In this document: piece after piece, positions 25,495 to 35,723 of the stretch
Position numbering within the stretch: the first letter of the stretch is position 1
How the letters are laid out: every line of letters begins with the position of its first letter
Assembly (NCBI RefSeq): GCF_000696095.1
Contig: NZ_BAYX01000028.1
Span: 1 to 51,640 of the forward strand
Reading direction: 5' to 3'
Length of the DNA: 51,640 nt
Origin: Rhizobium rhizogenes NBRC 13257
Lineage (GTDB): Bacteria > Pseudomonadota > Alphaproteobacteria > Rhizobiales > Rhizobiaceae
The notes under the pieces: model-generated
The model's input: only the letters and a program-made list of their open reading frames with translations
Databases searched by the model: none
What the model was told of the DNA's origin: nothing
Position numbers and translations under genes: made by a program

Positions 25495-25610
25495 ATCATT
25501 CCTCCCTGAATGCTTGCTCCGAATGAGACCACCTCCGCTTTGAAATGTCCTTGCAAAGAGAATTTGCCCGGCAGTCATTTTTCGTGGATTATTGCGCAGA
25601 AGGAAAATTC

Positions 25611-25627
25611 TTCGAAGGATCTTCGAA
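25611..25627 (+). promoter_or_regulatory. 17-bp palindrome over the start of the Lrp-family gene
   Basis: TTCGAAGGATCTTCGAA is a perfect inverted repeat (7-bp arms, 3-base spacer). Its last base is the A of the start codon, and AAGGATC inside it is the ribosome binding site. In the 132-base ald/regulator intergenic region this is the best operator candidate, suggesting autoregulation. Confidence 0.5.
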
Positions 25628-26088
25628 TGTCAGACCTAGACGCCATGGATCGTTCGATCCTGCGGGTGCTGCAGCAGAACGCCAGGATCACCAATGCCGA
25701 GCTTGCCGAAAAGGTCGGCCTGTCGCCGTCCGCCTGTTCGCGCCGGCTCGATATTCTGGAGAAGGACGGCGTCATCGGTGGCTATCATGCGCGGCTGTCG
25801 CACAAAGCGCTGGACTACAAGATGATCGCCATGGTGCATATCTCGCTGTCCGGCCAGTTCGCCAAGACACTTTCGGAATTCGAGGCGGCGGTGAAACTTT
25901 GCCCGAACGTGCTCGGCTGCTACCTGATGTCCGGCGAATACGACTATATCCTGCGCATTGCGGCACGCGATCTCGAGGACTACGAGCGCATCCACCGCGA
26001 CTGGCTCTCCGCCCTGCCGCATGTGGTGAAGATCAATTCCAGCTTTGCCCTGCGCGAGGTCATCGACCGGCCGAATGTCGGTCTTTGA
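25627..26088 (+). CDS. Lrp/AsnC-family transcriptional regulator (likely ald regulator)
   Basis: 153 residues. An N-terminal winged helix-turn-helix (about 5-52, with NAELAEKVGLSPSACSRRLDILEKDGVI) is followed by a RAM/AsnC effector domain (about 65-145, with GCYLMSGEYDYILRI). Proteins of this type bind an amino acid, often alanine, and form dimers to hexadecamers. The start at 25627 lies just after AAGGATC; an upstream in-frame ATG at 25510 would read through the promoter region. Divergence from ald suggests it controls ald in response to L-alanine. Confidence 0.9.
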   Translation: MSDLDAMDRSILRVLQQNARITNAELAEKVGLSPSACSRRLDILEKDGVIGGYHARLSHKALDYKMIAMVHISLSGQFAKTLSEFEAAVKLCPNVLGCYLMSGEYDYILRIAARDLEDYERIHRDWLSALPHVVKINSSFALREVIDRPNVGL

Positions 26089-26094
26089 GCTGGA

Positions 26095-26904
26095 CTACCG
26101 CAGATCCAGAAGCAAGGCGCGATGATCGGAGACTTCCGGCTCGGCGACGGCGTCGAATGCGACCACCTCGACCATGGGCGTCACCAGCATGTAGTCGGCG
26201 AAGCGCGGCTCCTTGCGGTAATGGGAGGTGCGCGTGTCGCGATGTCCCCGCGAGGTGATGAGATCGGAAAGTCCCAGAGCTGCCAGAGCCTCGAAGGTCA
26301 CGCTTCCCGGCAGAACGTTGAAATCGCCGCAAACGACCAGCCGCTCCTCTCCAGGCCACACCTGACGGATCAGATCGACCAGCGCCCTCGCCTGGTGCTG
26401 ACGCGCCGGCGTATCCCCCTTGCCCTCGGGATCGCGCAGGCCGTGCATCTGGGCGATGGTAATCGGATAGCCGGCTTCATAGTCGAACAGACGAATGCAA
26501 TGGGCGTTGCGCGACCGGGGATGTGGACCCCAGCCATCTGAAGAGAACGCCCCATGCACGAAGCCCAGGGCCTGGCCGATGACCGGATAGGATTTGCGGA
26601 CGAAGGTCGCCAGGCCGAATTCGGAGAAGAGCCGACGATCGCCATCGAAAAGCTCGCCCCGCGCCACAGGGCAGAAGAAGGCGTCATGCGACGGGAGAGC
26701 CGCCTTGATCTCCTCGAAAAGATTGGCCCGCTGTGGGAGTTCGACGCCATGATCGCGATAGACCAGCCAGTCAGCTTCAGCGTCCGGCGTCCGCACGACT
26801 TCCTGCAGGCAGAGAACATCCGCATCGATATCGACCAGATACCGCATCAGCGGTTCATGTAGCCGGCCACCCCATACATTCAAAGAAACGATGCGCAATG
26901 CCAT
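26095..26904 (-). CDS. Endonuclease/exonuclease/phosphatase (EEP) family hydrolase
   Basis: 269 residues, no signal peptide. All EEP motifs are visible: SLNVWGG (7-13, Asn9), LQEV with the metal ligand Glu35, GDFNVLPGS with the catalytic Asp/Asn pair, and a C-terminal SDHRALL with the catalytic His. Relatives include DNase I-like nucleases, sphingomyelinases and phosphodiesterases, so the substrate cannot be fixed. The start at 26904 follows AGAGGAA. It is convergent with the Lrp-family gene; the two stop codons are 6 bases apart. Confidence 0.85.
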   Translation of the reverse strand: MALRIVSLNVWGGRLHEPLMRYLVDIDADVLCLQEVVRTPDAEADWLVYRDHGVELPQRANLFEEIKAALPSHDAFFCPVARGELFDGDRRLFSEFGLATFVRKSYPVIGQALGFVHGAFSSDGWGPHPRSRNAHCIRLFDYEAGYPITIAQMHGLRDPEGKGDTPARQHQARALVDLIRQVWPGEERLVVCGDFNVLPGSVTFEALAALGLSDLITSRGHRDTRTSHYRKEPRFADYMLVTPMVEVVAFDAVAEPEVSDHRALLLDLR

Positions 26905-27134
26905 TTCCTCTTCTCGCCAAATGCTCATTCAAGGGCGACGAGTTTTGCAATTCGCCCGATCTGCAACTGAATAGCCCGCTTCTATCGCAATGCCACAAGC
27001 CTTGCGCCGAAGCGTTGAGACAAACCGCTCCGAATCGATACGGATGACTGCAATTTTACCGATCTCGCTAAACACCTTTCAATGGATACCCGCTATCCGT
27101 GAAAGGAGTGAGACGCACGCGTCGAGGTGAGATC

Positions 27135-27494
27135 ATGCAGTCATCTTCAAAACCGCCGGCCCAATATAATCTGAAGATCAAGGCGAGGCGCTCACCGCGC
27201 CGCCGTGTCCGGTTGATGGGTCAGGTATGGTATCTCGCAAAGGCGGTGACCGGCCGCGTGGTCGACCTCTCCGCCAGCGGCATCGCGCTCGACTTGCAAG
27301 CCCCTATCCATGCAGCCGCCGGCAGCAAGGTTCGCGTCGAGTGCACCGACATCGGCATGCTTGATGGTATCGTGCGCTGGGTTCATAGCGGCCGAATCGG
27401 TATCGAATTCGATCCATCCTCCAATGCCTCGGCTCTGGTCGCATCCTATTTCCGCTTTTTCCACAAGGACATACAGCCGGTTCTTCGGCGCTGA
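27135..27494 (+). CDS. PilZ-domain protein (cyclic-di-GMP binding)
   Basis: 119 residues consisting essentially of one PilZ domain. The c-di-GMP-binding elements are an N-terminal Arg cluster with RxxxR (RSPRR, residues 19-23) and D-L-S-A-S-G (44-49). Family knowledge points to a cytosolic receptor adjusting motility, polysaccharide or cell-cycle output. The partner is unknown, and no cyclase or effector gene is adjacent. The start at 27135 follows GAGGTGAG. It is 135 bases upstream of cpdB, with a possible Pho site between them. Confidence 0.85.
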   Translation: MQSSSKPPAQYNLKIKARRSPRRRVRLMGQVWYLAKAVTGRVVDLSASGIALDLQAPIHAAAGSKVRVECTDIGMLDGIVRWVHSGRIGIEFDPSSNASALVASYFRFFHKDIQPVLRR

Positions 27495-27533
27495 CGGCCT
27501 GTTTGTCCGCTCGGTGCGGGAACCACAATAAGC

Positions 27534-27551
27534 CTGTCATATTACAGGTGC
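27534..27551 (+). promoter_or_regulatory. Candidate Pho-box half site before cpdB
   Basis: CTGTCAT (27534-27540) is an exact Pho half site, followed by ATTA and a degenerate second half. The same stretch is also an inverted repeat (CCTGT-N6-ACAGG, 27533-27548). It lies 79 bases before the cpdB start. Confidence 0.3.
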
Positions 27552-27629
27552 ACACCTTCAAAAATCGTCCTAATCTCCCTCACCCCCAGAGGTGATCGAG
27601 AACCATAATAATCGTTGAAGGAGTGTTTC

Positions 27630-29618
<1,989 letters not shown>

Positions 29619-29643
29619 TCGGCTACACAACTCCAGACATGAA

Positions 29644-29667
29644 ATGGGCGCCCTTCGGGGCGCCCAT
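29644..29667. terminator. Hairpin between convergent cpdB and the LysR gene
   Basis: ATGGGCGCCC (29644-29653) and GGGCGCCCAT (29658-29667) form a perfect 10-bp stem closed by a TTCG tetraloop, 26 bases after the cpdB stop and 3 bases from the LysR stop. T-tracts are weak, so it probably acts in both directions. Confidence 0.65.
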
Positions 29668-29669
29668 CT

Positions 29670-30638
29670 TCATTCCGCCGCCAGCGGGTTCTCGGCGGGA
29701 TGGTACACTTCCATGGCCGCCTTGAAATCAACCCGGTCCGGGCATTGCGACAGACGATCACGGAAGGCCTCGATCATCCAGGCCGCCGCCGGCCCCGGGG
29801 GATTGGAGAGCTTGCGCACGGCATAGATCGGATATTCGCCCTGCTCATAGGCATCGAGATCAAGATGCACGAGCCGGCCCTTTTGCAGGTCTTCATAGAT
29901 CAGCGAAGCCGGCAGCCCACCCCAGCCGAGGCCGCCGCGGATCAGCTGATGCTTGGTTGCGATATCGCTGAGGTGCCAAATCTTGTAGGACAGGACATTG
30001 AAATCCCGGCCCTTGGTGAGGTTTGAAGCGTCGGTGACGACCAGTTGCACCTCTTCGCGCACGTCGGCGAGGGTCAGCGGCCGCTTGATCTGGGCAAGCG
30101 GATGGAGTGGTGAGGCGACCGGCATCATGAACGAATGTCCGAGGCGCTCGATCACCATGGAATCGTCCTGCTTTATGACTGCGCCGCCTATTCCGATCGT
30201 CGATTTGCCGCTGGCCACCAGCTCCATCATCGTGCCGAGCTCGCCGGCATCAAGCCGCAGCGAGACGGACGGGAAGCGGTCACGGAACTCTCTCAGGACG
30301 TCGACCGTGGCATTGGTCGGCACCATGACGCTGATGGCGACGGCGACCTCCGCCTCGAGCCCGGTCTTCAAGCCCTTGACCCTGGCGCGCATCACCTGGA
30401 GATCGGAGAGAATGCGGCGCGCATCCTCCAGCATTACCCTGCCCGCATCCGTGAGCTTCGGCTGGCGCGAACCCGAACGCTCGAACAGCGGCATTTCAAG
30501 CTGTGCCTCGAGATTGGCGATCGTATAGCTGATCACCGACTGCGCGCGGTTGAGCACGCGCGAAGCCGCAGAGAAACTGCCGGATTCGGCAACGGTCAGA
30601 AAAACCTGCAATTGGTCAAGCGTGGGGTTGGGAAGCAT
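29670..30638 (-). CDS. LysR-family transcriptional regulator
   Basis: 322 residues. An N-terminal winged helix-turn-helix (about 6-65, with FLTVAESGSFSAASRVLNRAQSVISYTIANLE) is followed by a type 2 periplasmic-binding-like effector domain (about 90-295). It is divergent from azoR with 135 bases between the starts, the classical LysR arrangement, so it probably activates the azoreductase gene in response to a quinone, azo compound or similar electrophile (inference). The start at 30638 is MLPNPTLDQLQ. Confidence 0.9.
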   Translation of the reverse strand: MLPNPTLDQLQVFLTVAESGSFSAASRVLNRAQSVISYTIANLEAQLEMPLFERSGSRQPKLTDAGRVMLEDARRILSDLQVMRARVKGLKTGLEAEVAVAISVMVPTNATVDVLREFRDRFPSVSLRLDAGELGTMMELVASGKSTIGIGGAVIKQDDSMVIERLGHSFMMPVASPLHPLAQIKRPLTLADVREEVQLVVTDASNLTKGRDFNVLSYKIWHLSDIATKHQLIRGGLGWGGLPASLIYEDLQKGRLVHLDLDAYEQGEYPIYAVRKLSNPPGPAAAWMIEAFRDRLSQCPDRVDFKAAMEVYHPAENPLAAE

Positions 30639-30673
30639 GGGCTATCCATTTTATCGATCATTCCAATCCATAT

Positions 30674-30693
30674 TATCACAGTTTTTCTCGATA
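30674..30693 (+). promoter_or_regulatory. Candidate LysR-type binding site in the lysR/azoR intergenic region
   Basis: TATC (30674-30677) and GATA (30690-30693) form an interrupted dyad with a 12-base AT-rich spacer. Further TATC repeats occur at 30643 and 30652. It lies midway between the divergent starts. The match to the T-N11-A rule is only loose. Confidence 0.25.
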
Positions 30694-30773
30694 GCACTGA
30701 AGACTTATCTATGGATGCGAAACGTGGCCGAACTCCCATCCGGCTATCGCAACCCATTGATAAGGAACATAGC

Positions 30774-31388
30774 ATGTCCTCCATTCTACTTCTGACATCC
30801 AGCCCGCGTGCCGATTCCCTCTCCACCAAGATCGCGACCGAACTCGCCGACAAGATCAAGGCACAGAACCCGGGCAAGACGATCGTTCACCGCGATCTGT
30901 CGTCCGCTCCCCTGCCGCATATCGATGAGCTTTTCACCGGCGCCATCCGCACGCCGGCCGACGCCCGCACGGCTGAACAGGCCGAAGCCGTCAAGGTTTC
31001 CGATGCGCTGGTCGACGAGCTGCTGGCCGCCGACACGCTGGTCATCGGCACCGGTCTCATCAACTTCAACATCTATTCGTCGCTGAAGACCTGGATCGAC
31101 AATATCGCCCGCGCCGGCCGCACCTTCACCTACACCGAGACCGGCCCGAAGGGCCTGGCCACCGGCAAGAAGGCCTATATCGTGCTCGCATCCGGCGGCG
31201 TCTATTCCGAAGGCCCGGCCGCTCCGCTGAACCACGCCGTTCCCTACCTGAAGTCGGTTCTCGGCTTCATCGGCATCACTGATGTGGAAACGGTCTATAT
31301 CGAAGGCATCGCCTTCGGTCCGGAAGCCGCTGAAAAGGCAATCGGCGCCGCCCAGGCCCGCGCCGCCGAACTGGCGCTTGCCGCCTAA
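30774..31388 (+). CDS. azoR: FMN-dependent NADH:azoreductase/quinone reductase
   Basis: A 204-residue flavodoxin-fold enzyme. The opening MSSILLLTSSPRADSLSTKIA binds the FMN phosphate, and PLINFNIYSSLK-type sequence (here GTGLINFNIYSSLKTWID) together with GLATGKKAYIVLASGGVYSEG are AzoR hallmarks. It reduces quinones and azo dyes with two electrons from NADH, giving protection against thiol-reactive electrophiles. The ATG at 30774 follows AAGGA; the frame is open far upstream across the regulator region, but that reading is rejected. It ends with its own terminator. Confidence 0.92.
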   Translation: MSSILLLTSSPRADSLSTKIATELADKIKAQNPGKTIVHRDLSSAPLPHIDELFTGAIRTPADARTAEQAEAVKVSDALVDELLAADTLVIGTGLINFNIYSSLKTWIDNIARAGRTFTYTETGPKGLATGKKAYIVLASGGVYSEGPAAPLNHAVPYLKSVLGFIGITDVETVYIEGIAFGPEAAEKAIGAAQARAAELALAA

Positions 31389-31414
31389 TTTGCAAGTACG
31401 ACTAAAAGTCATGG

Positions 31415-31441
31415 CGGCCGGTTTTCACCGGCCGTCTTTTT
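31415..31441 (+). terminator. Rho-independent terminator of azoR
   Basis: CGGCCGGT (31415-31422) pairs with ACCGGCCG (31427-31434), with a TTTC loop, then TC and TTTTT (31437-31441). The T-run reaches the stop codon region of the convergent tetR gene. Confidence 0.9.
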
Positions 31442-32027
31442 ATGTCCCGTTGCCGTTCGCCAGCTCTTTCATGAAGCTCCGAGCTGCTTCCAGAAGCTCG
31501 TCGGAAAGCGCCTCGTCATTCGCAGCGCGCGCAAGGCCAACCGCACCGGCCATCAGGCAGGTGGCGATAAGGGCATTGCGCCGCGCCTCGGCGGCATCCG
31601 CTTGCGGCATCCGCGCCGTCATCGTCTCGATATTCTTCCGCATTCCTTCCGTGGCGATCGTCCGGACTGTTTCGCCGCTGCGTGCAATATCGGCGGTTAG
31701 AGCCGCATAGGCGCAGCCGTCGCCGCAATGATCGCGATGAAAAGCGCCGAGATAGTTCTCGGCATAATCCGTCAACGAGACATCGGCCGGATCGATCCCC
31801 CTCTCCTGCATCTGCCGTCGTTGCCCCTCCACTGCCGCCTGGACGGCCTCGGCCACCAGCTCGTCCCTTGAGGCGAAATGCTTGTAGAAGCCACCGACCG
31901 TCAGCCCCGCTTCCTTCATAAGATCGGCAACGCCGATGCCCTCCAGCCCCTCCTCGCGTAGGCGCTTGGCCGCTAGCGTGACGATCCGCTCGTGCGTCTT
32001 CTGTTTTTCCAGCTGCGAATGGCCCAT
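31440..32027 (-). CDS. TetR-family transcriptional repressor
   Basis: 195 residues. The N-terminal helix-turn-helix (about 12-58) reads RIVTLAAKRLREEGLEGIGVADLMKEAGLTVGGFYKHFASRDEL, a typical TetR DNA-binding domain. The ligand domain contains DHCGDGCAYAALTADIARS, with two nearby Cys residues found in a subgroup of TetR regulators of divergent oxidoreductase genes. The start at 32027 follows AAGAGGA. It is divergent from an SDR gene with an 18-bp palindrome between them, so it very likely represses that gene and itself. Confidence 0.9.
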   Translation of the reverse strand: MGHSQLEKQKTHERIVTLAAKRLREEGLEGIGVADLMKEAGLTVGGFYKHFASRDELVAEAVQAAVEGQRRQMQERGIDPADVSLTDYAENYLGAFHRDHCGDGCAYAALTADIARSGETVRTIATEGMRKNIETMTARMPQADAAEARRNALIATCLMAGAVGLARAANDEALSDELLEAARSFMKELANGNGT

Positions 32028-32060
32028 CGAAGAATCCTCTTAAGCCGCCTTGACGAATGT

Positions 32061-32078
32061 GGATTATCATCATAATCC
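32061..32078 (+). promoter_or_regulatory. 18-bp palindrome, candidate TetR operator
   Basis: GGATTATCATCATAATCC is a perfect inverted repeat (7-bp arms, 4-base spacer) in the 106-base tetR/SDR intergenic region. A further ATAATCC half copy lies at 32094-32100, just before the SDR ribosome binding site. Confidence 0.6.
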
Positions 32079-32133
32079 TTATGGAGAACAATCATAATCC
32101 AGATCGCGATTGAAGCCAATAGGAGTTACCAAC

Positions 32134-32910
32134 ATGCGCCTCAAGAACAAGGTTGCCATCATCACCGGCGGCAACAGCGGCATCGGCCTTGCCACCGCCC
32201 GGGTCTTCCTCGCCGAGGGCGCCAAGGTCGCCATCACCGGCCGCAACCCACAGACCCTTGCCGCCGCCGTCGAAGAGCTCGGCGGTGATGTCCTGGCGTT
32301 GCAGGTTGATGTCACCGACGTTGCAGCGACTGAGAAAGCCTTTGCGGAAGTGGCTGAAAAGCTTGGCAATATCGATATTCTCTTTGCCAATGCCGGGATT
32401 GCCGGCGAAACCGCAGTTGGAAAGACCATGCTCGAACAGTTCGAGACGGTGGTACGCACGAATTTCACCGCCGTCTTCTTCACCGTGCAGGCGGCGCTGC
32501 CGCATCTCAATGACGGTGCGTCGGTGATCCTGAACGGTTCCGTGCACGCTGTTCTCGGCATCCCGGGCTACTCTGCCTATGCCGGCACCAAGGGCGCCGT
32601 CCGCGCCATGACCCGCAACCTGGCCTCCGAACTCGCGCCGCGCGGCATCCGCGTCAACCAGGTGACGCCAGGCGCCACCAAGACGCCGATCTGGAATACC
32701 CGGGCGATGACCGAAGACGCCAAAGATGCTCTGGAAGCACGCTTCGGCAGCCTTAGCCCGCTCGGCCGCATGAGCGAAGCGGAAGAGATCGCCAAGGCGG
32801 CCCTCTATTTCGCATCTGACGACTCGAGCAACGTCACCGCCATCGAAATCACCGTCGACGGCGGCGCCACCAGTGCTCCGTCGGGCGCCAAGCTGTTCCG
32901 GGGGGCCTGA
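32134..32910 (+). CDS. SDR-family oxidoreductase under TetR control
   Basis: A 258-residue classical short-chain dehydrogenase. The cofactor loop is TGGNSGIG (11-18), NAG is at about 86-88, and the catalytic triad is Ser136, Tyr149 and Lys153. Arg37 after strand 2 (TGRN) suggests NADP(H). The C-terminal ITVDGGATSAP is typical of FabG-like members. The start at 32134 follows AGGAG at 9 bases; an upstream ATG at 32110 is less likely. It is probably repressed by the divergent TetR protein and released by an unknown carbonyl compound or electrophile. Confidence 0.9.
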   Translation: MRLKNKVAIITGGNSGIGLATARVFLAEGAKVAITGRNPQTLAAAVEELGGDVLALQVDVTDVAATEKAFAEVAEKLGNIDILFANAGIAGETAVGKTMLEQFETVVRTNFTAVFFTVQAALPHLNDGASVILNGSVHAVLGIPGYSAYAGTKGAVRAMTRNLASELAPRGIRVNQVTPGATKTPIWNTRAMTEDAKDALEARFGSLSPLGRMSEAEEIAKAALYFASDDSSNVTAIEITVDGGATSAPSGAKLFRGA

Positions 32911-33128
32911 ACGCCGCTTCCCACATGATGACAAAGGTCGCTTGATGCACGATGCTGATGGCGGCCTTTTCCATATCGGGGATATCACCGGCCGGGGCTG
33001 CCGGACCTTGACGGTCGAACAAGACCGGACTGTCATTTATCACGAAAGTGGTTTTAGCCTTCGGATGATCCCTTGCGATATATGCATCCCCCGGGCAGAG
33101 ACATTCCAAATGCAATCGGAGGATTCCA

Positions 33129-33605
33129 GTGAGCGACAAGAAGCACAGCTATCACGTCAACGTCGTCTGGACCGGCAATGACGGTACGGGAACGTCGAGC
33201 TATCGCAGCTACAGACGGGATCATGAGATACGTGCCGAGGGTAAACCGACGATCCCCGGCTCTTCCGATCCGAGCTTTCGCGGCGACCCCACTCGCTGGA
33301 ACCCCGAGGACCTGCTGGTCGCATCGCTGTCGGCCTGCCACAAGCTTTGGTATCTCGGCCTTTGCGCCCAAGCCGGCGTTATCGTCCTGTCCTATGAGGA
33401 CGCAGCGGAGGGAACCATGCTGGAAGAGAGTGGCGGCGCCGGGCAATTCACCTCGGTCGTGCTGCGCCCCAGGATTGTCATCGATGCCACATCGGACGCA
33501 AGGACGGCGCTTGAGCTGCATCACAAGGCGCATGAGATGTGCTTCATCGCGCGCTCGGTGAATTTTCCTGTTACCAACGAGCCACAGATCTCGACGTCGG
33601 CATAG
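33129..33605 (+). CDS. OsmC-family protein (peroxide/thiol-dependent)
   Basis: 158 residues. It starts with GTG at 33129 behind GGAGG. The OsmC fold is indicated by the N-terminal strands (HSYHVNVVWTGNDGTGTSSY), the helix with Cys70 (SLSACHKLWYLGLCAQAG) and the second Cys138 (AHEMCFIARSVNFPV). The two Cys residues form the peroxidatic pair in characterised Ohr/OsmC enzymes, which reduce organic hydroperoxides. This subgroup (with the DPTRWNPEDLLVASLSACH signature) is less studied. Its location after SDR, azoR and regulator genes fits an electrophile/oxidant stress neighbourhood. Confidence 0.88.
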   Translation: MSDKKHSYHVNVVWTGNDGTGTSSYRSYRRDHEIRAEGKPTIPGSSDPSFRGDPTRWNPEDLLVASLSACHKLWYLGLCAQAGVIVLSYEDAAEGTMLEESGGAGQFTSVVLRPRIVIDATSDARTALELHHKAHEMCFIARSVNFPVTNEPQISTSA

Positions 33606-33686
33606 CGATAGCAAGCCATTGAAAGAACATTCAGTTCCTTCAATGGTGATCGCCGTTCACGGCTCATCACCAACCAGCTTTGGAAA

Positions 33687-34028
33687 TCAGACCTGGCGAA
33701 CCTTTTCGCCATCGCCGAACAGCGACGGACCGTTCTGGTCGATGATCTGCCGCGCCTTGCGGAAAGTCGATTCGAGCGCATCGTCGGCCGAGGTGAAGAC
33801 ATCGGCGCGGATGAAGTTGCGCACCAGCGTTTCGCCGTTCACATCCTTCTCGATCCGGCCCATCAGGCGGAACTGATTGCCCTCGCGCTGCGGCGTTGCA
33901 TGGATCGTGCAATCCCCATGGGCCTGCGGCTCGGCGCTGAGGGTGGAACCACCGGTCTTCTCGGCGCTCGTCGTCGAAGCGCCGCCGCCGGTGAAGATCG
34001 AGAGAATATTGGACAAGATCGAAGCCAT
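33687..34028 (-). CDS. HlyU-family protein
   Basis: 113 residues. The Gly/Ser-rich N-terminus (about 10-35) is followed by the family core (GDCTIHATPQREGNQFRLMGRIEKDVNGETLVRNFIRADVFTSADDALESTFRKARQIIDQ). The family is named after a HlyU-annotated protein, but it is not the ArsR-type HlyU of Vibrio, and its biochemical role is unclear. The start at 34028 follows AAAGG. It is followed on the same strand by nothing within 80 bases, and ilvA lies just upstream (38-base gap), so it may be the second gene of an ilvA transcript. Confidence 0.75.
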   Translation of the reverse strand: MASILSNILSIFTGGGASTTSAEKTGGSTLSAEPQAHGDCTIHATPQREGNQFRLMGRIEKDVNGETLVRNFIRADVFTSADDALESTFRKARQIIDQNGPSLFGDGEKVRQV

Positions 34029-34065
34029 GAATCGCCTTTAGCATGAAGGACGTGAGGTCGCAAAG

Positions 34066-35316
34066 TTAAATGATCAGGTTCGCAAGGATCTCATTCTCGG
34101 TGATATCCTCATAGCCCATGCCGGCGCGCTCGAACTTTTCGACCAGCTGCTTGAAATTATCGGAATCCTTGGTCTCGATGCCGATCAGGATGGAGCCGAA
34201 ATTGCGCGCGCTCTTCTTCAGATATTCGAAGCGGGCGATGTCGTCGTCCGGCCCAAGCAGATTGAGGAAGTCGCGCAGCGCACCTGGACGCTGGGCAAGG
34301 CGCAGGATGAAGTATTTCTTCAGCCCCGCGTAGCGCATGGCGCGCTCCTTGACATCAGGCAGGCGCTCGAAATCGAAATTGCCGCCGGAGACGACTGTGA
34401 CGATCGTCTTGCCGCGGATGGCATCGGGATCCATGGTCTCCAGTGCGGTGATCGCCAGCGCGCCGGCGGGCTCCAGCACGACGCCTTCGACATTCAGCAT
34501 ATCCGCGATCGTCACGCAGATGGCGTTTTCCTCGATCAGCCTGACCTGCTCGGCGGCAAAGCCCTTTAGCGCAGCGAAATTAAGGTCACCGATACGGCCG
34601 ACCGCAGCACCGTCGACGAAATTGTCGACCTTCGTCAGCGTCACCACCTGCCCCGCCTCGATGCTGCGCCTGAGGCTCGGCGCTCCCGCCGGCTCTGCGA
34701 AGACGAATGTCTCCTTGGCAAGGCGATCGGCAAAATAGCCGGTGATGCCGGCCGCCAATCCGCCGCCGCCGACCGGCAGGATGATGTGGTCCGGCAAAAC
34801 GCCGTCCGGCAATTGCGCGGCGATTTCGTCGGCGACTGTCGCCTGCCCCTCGATGATATCGGCGTGATCGAAAGGCGGCACCATGACGCCGTCGATATGC
34901 TGCACATGTTCACGCGCCGCCTGATAGCACTGGTCGAAGAAGTCGCCGAAGAGCTTGATGGTGATGAATTCACCACCGAACATGCGGGTCTTGTCGATCT
35001 TCTGCTGCGGCGTCGTTACCGGCATGAAGACCACGCCCGGCACGCCGAAATGGCGGCAGACGAAGGCAAAGCCCTGAGCGTGATTGCCGGCAGACGCGCA
35101 GACGAATGTCTTGCCTGTGCCGCCCGCGGCGATCACCTTGCGGAAGAAATTGAAGGCGCCGCGGATCTTGTAGGAGCGCACCGGCGTCAAATCCTCGCGC
35201 TTCAGCCAGATATCGGCGCCATAACGAGCCGAAAGATGCTCGTTCAGCTGCAGCGGCGTTGCGGAAAAGAGGCCACGCATGGCCTCGGTGGCGTCGAGAA
35301 CATCCTGCTTGTCCAC
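34066..35316 (-). CDS. ilvA: Threonine dehydratase (short, single ACT-like domain)
   Basis: A 416-residue PLP enzyme converting threonine to 2-oxobutyrate and ammonia, the first step to isoleucine. The Schiff-base Lys is K50 in SYKIRGAFN. SAGNHAQGFA and the glycine loop PVGGGGLAAG hold the cofactor. A single C-terminal ACT-like domain (about 325-415) distinguishes this shorter form from the 514-residue E. coli enzyme. The start is a GTG at 35316; an overlapping ATG at 35329 is in another frame. It is likely transcribed with the HlyU-family gene that follows. Confidence 0.92.
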   Translation of the reverse strand: MDKQDVLDATEAMRGLFSATPLQLNEHLSARYGADIWLKREDLTPVRSYKIRGAFNFFRKVIAAGGTGKTFVCASAGNHAQGFAFVCRHFGVPGVVFMPVTTPQQKIDKTRMFGGEFITIKLFGDFFDQCYQAAREHVQHIDGVMVPPFDHADIIEGQATVADEIAAQLPDGVLPDHIILPVGGGGLAAGITGYFADRLAKETFVFAEPAGAPSLRRSIEAGQVVTLTKVDNFVDGAAVGRIGDLNFAALKGFAAEQVRLIEENAICVTIADMLNVEGVVLEPAGALAITALETMDPDAIRGKTIVTVVSGGNFDFERLPDVKERAMRYAGLKKYFILRLAQRPGALRDFLNLLGPDDDIARFEYLKKSARNFGSILIGIETKDSDNFKQLVEKFERAGMGYEDITENEILANLII

Positions 35317-35723
35317 GGGCTTCGTCCATCCTTGTTCAATTCGCCTTCGCTATGACACAGGAAAGATGAGTAACGAAAGCCTGTTTATGGCAGTTTCCGA
35401 CCTGTCCGAGTGAGATTGCCACGCTTGCCGGAGCAAGGCTGCGACCATCAAACGCGCAACTGCCATGATTTTCGCCAGCGGTTCCCTCAGGTCGCAACCC
35501 CAAAATCTGCGAATTGACAGGACGAAACCGTCCGTCTCCAATACGGCCAGCCATCATGATGATGGTTAGAGGCCCGCTTCAATCCGGCTTATCCGGTGCC
35601 GGCGGGCTTCGCTTTGCGGCGCGTTCAGGCCCACACATCATTCTTAACCTTAAATTGCACGAACTCATTGAGAAGCTCGCCTGCTGCGGATATCTCTATC
35701 CTGTTTTCTCAGGAGCCCCCAAA
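35317..35723. other. Intergenic region between ilvA and the small lipoproteins
   Basis: 407 bases between divergent genes, with no supported coding sequence. It should hold the ilvA promoter (minus) and that of the lipoprotein gene (plus). I searched for leader-peptide-type runs of Ile/Leu/Val codons and a terminator hairpin typical of attenuation and did not find them. Confidence 0.45.

Noticed and set aside
30135..30773. N-terminal extension of azoR running back over the LysR gene
   Set aside because: The azoreductase fold starts at 30774 with its own AAGGA site; the upstream part reads through the divergent promoter region and the antisense of lysR.
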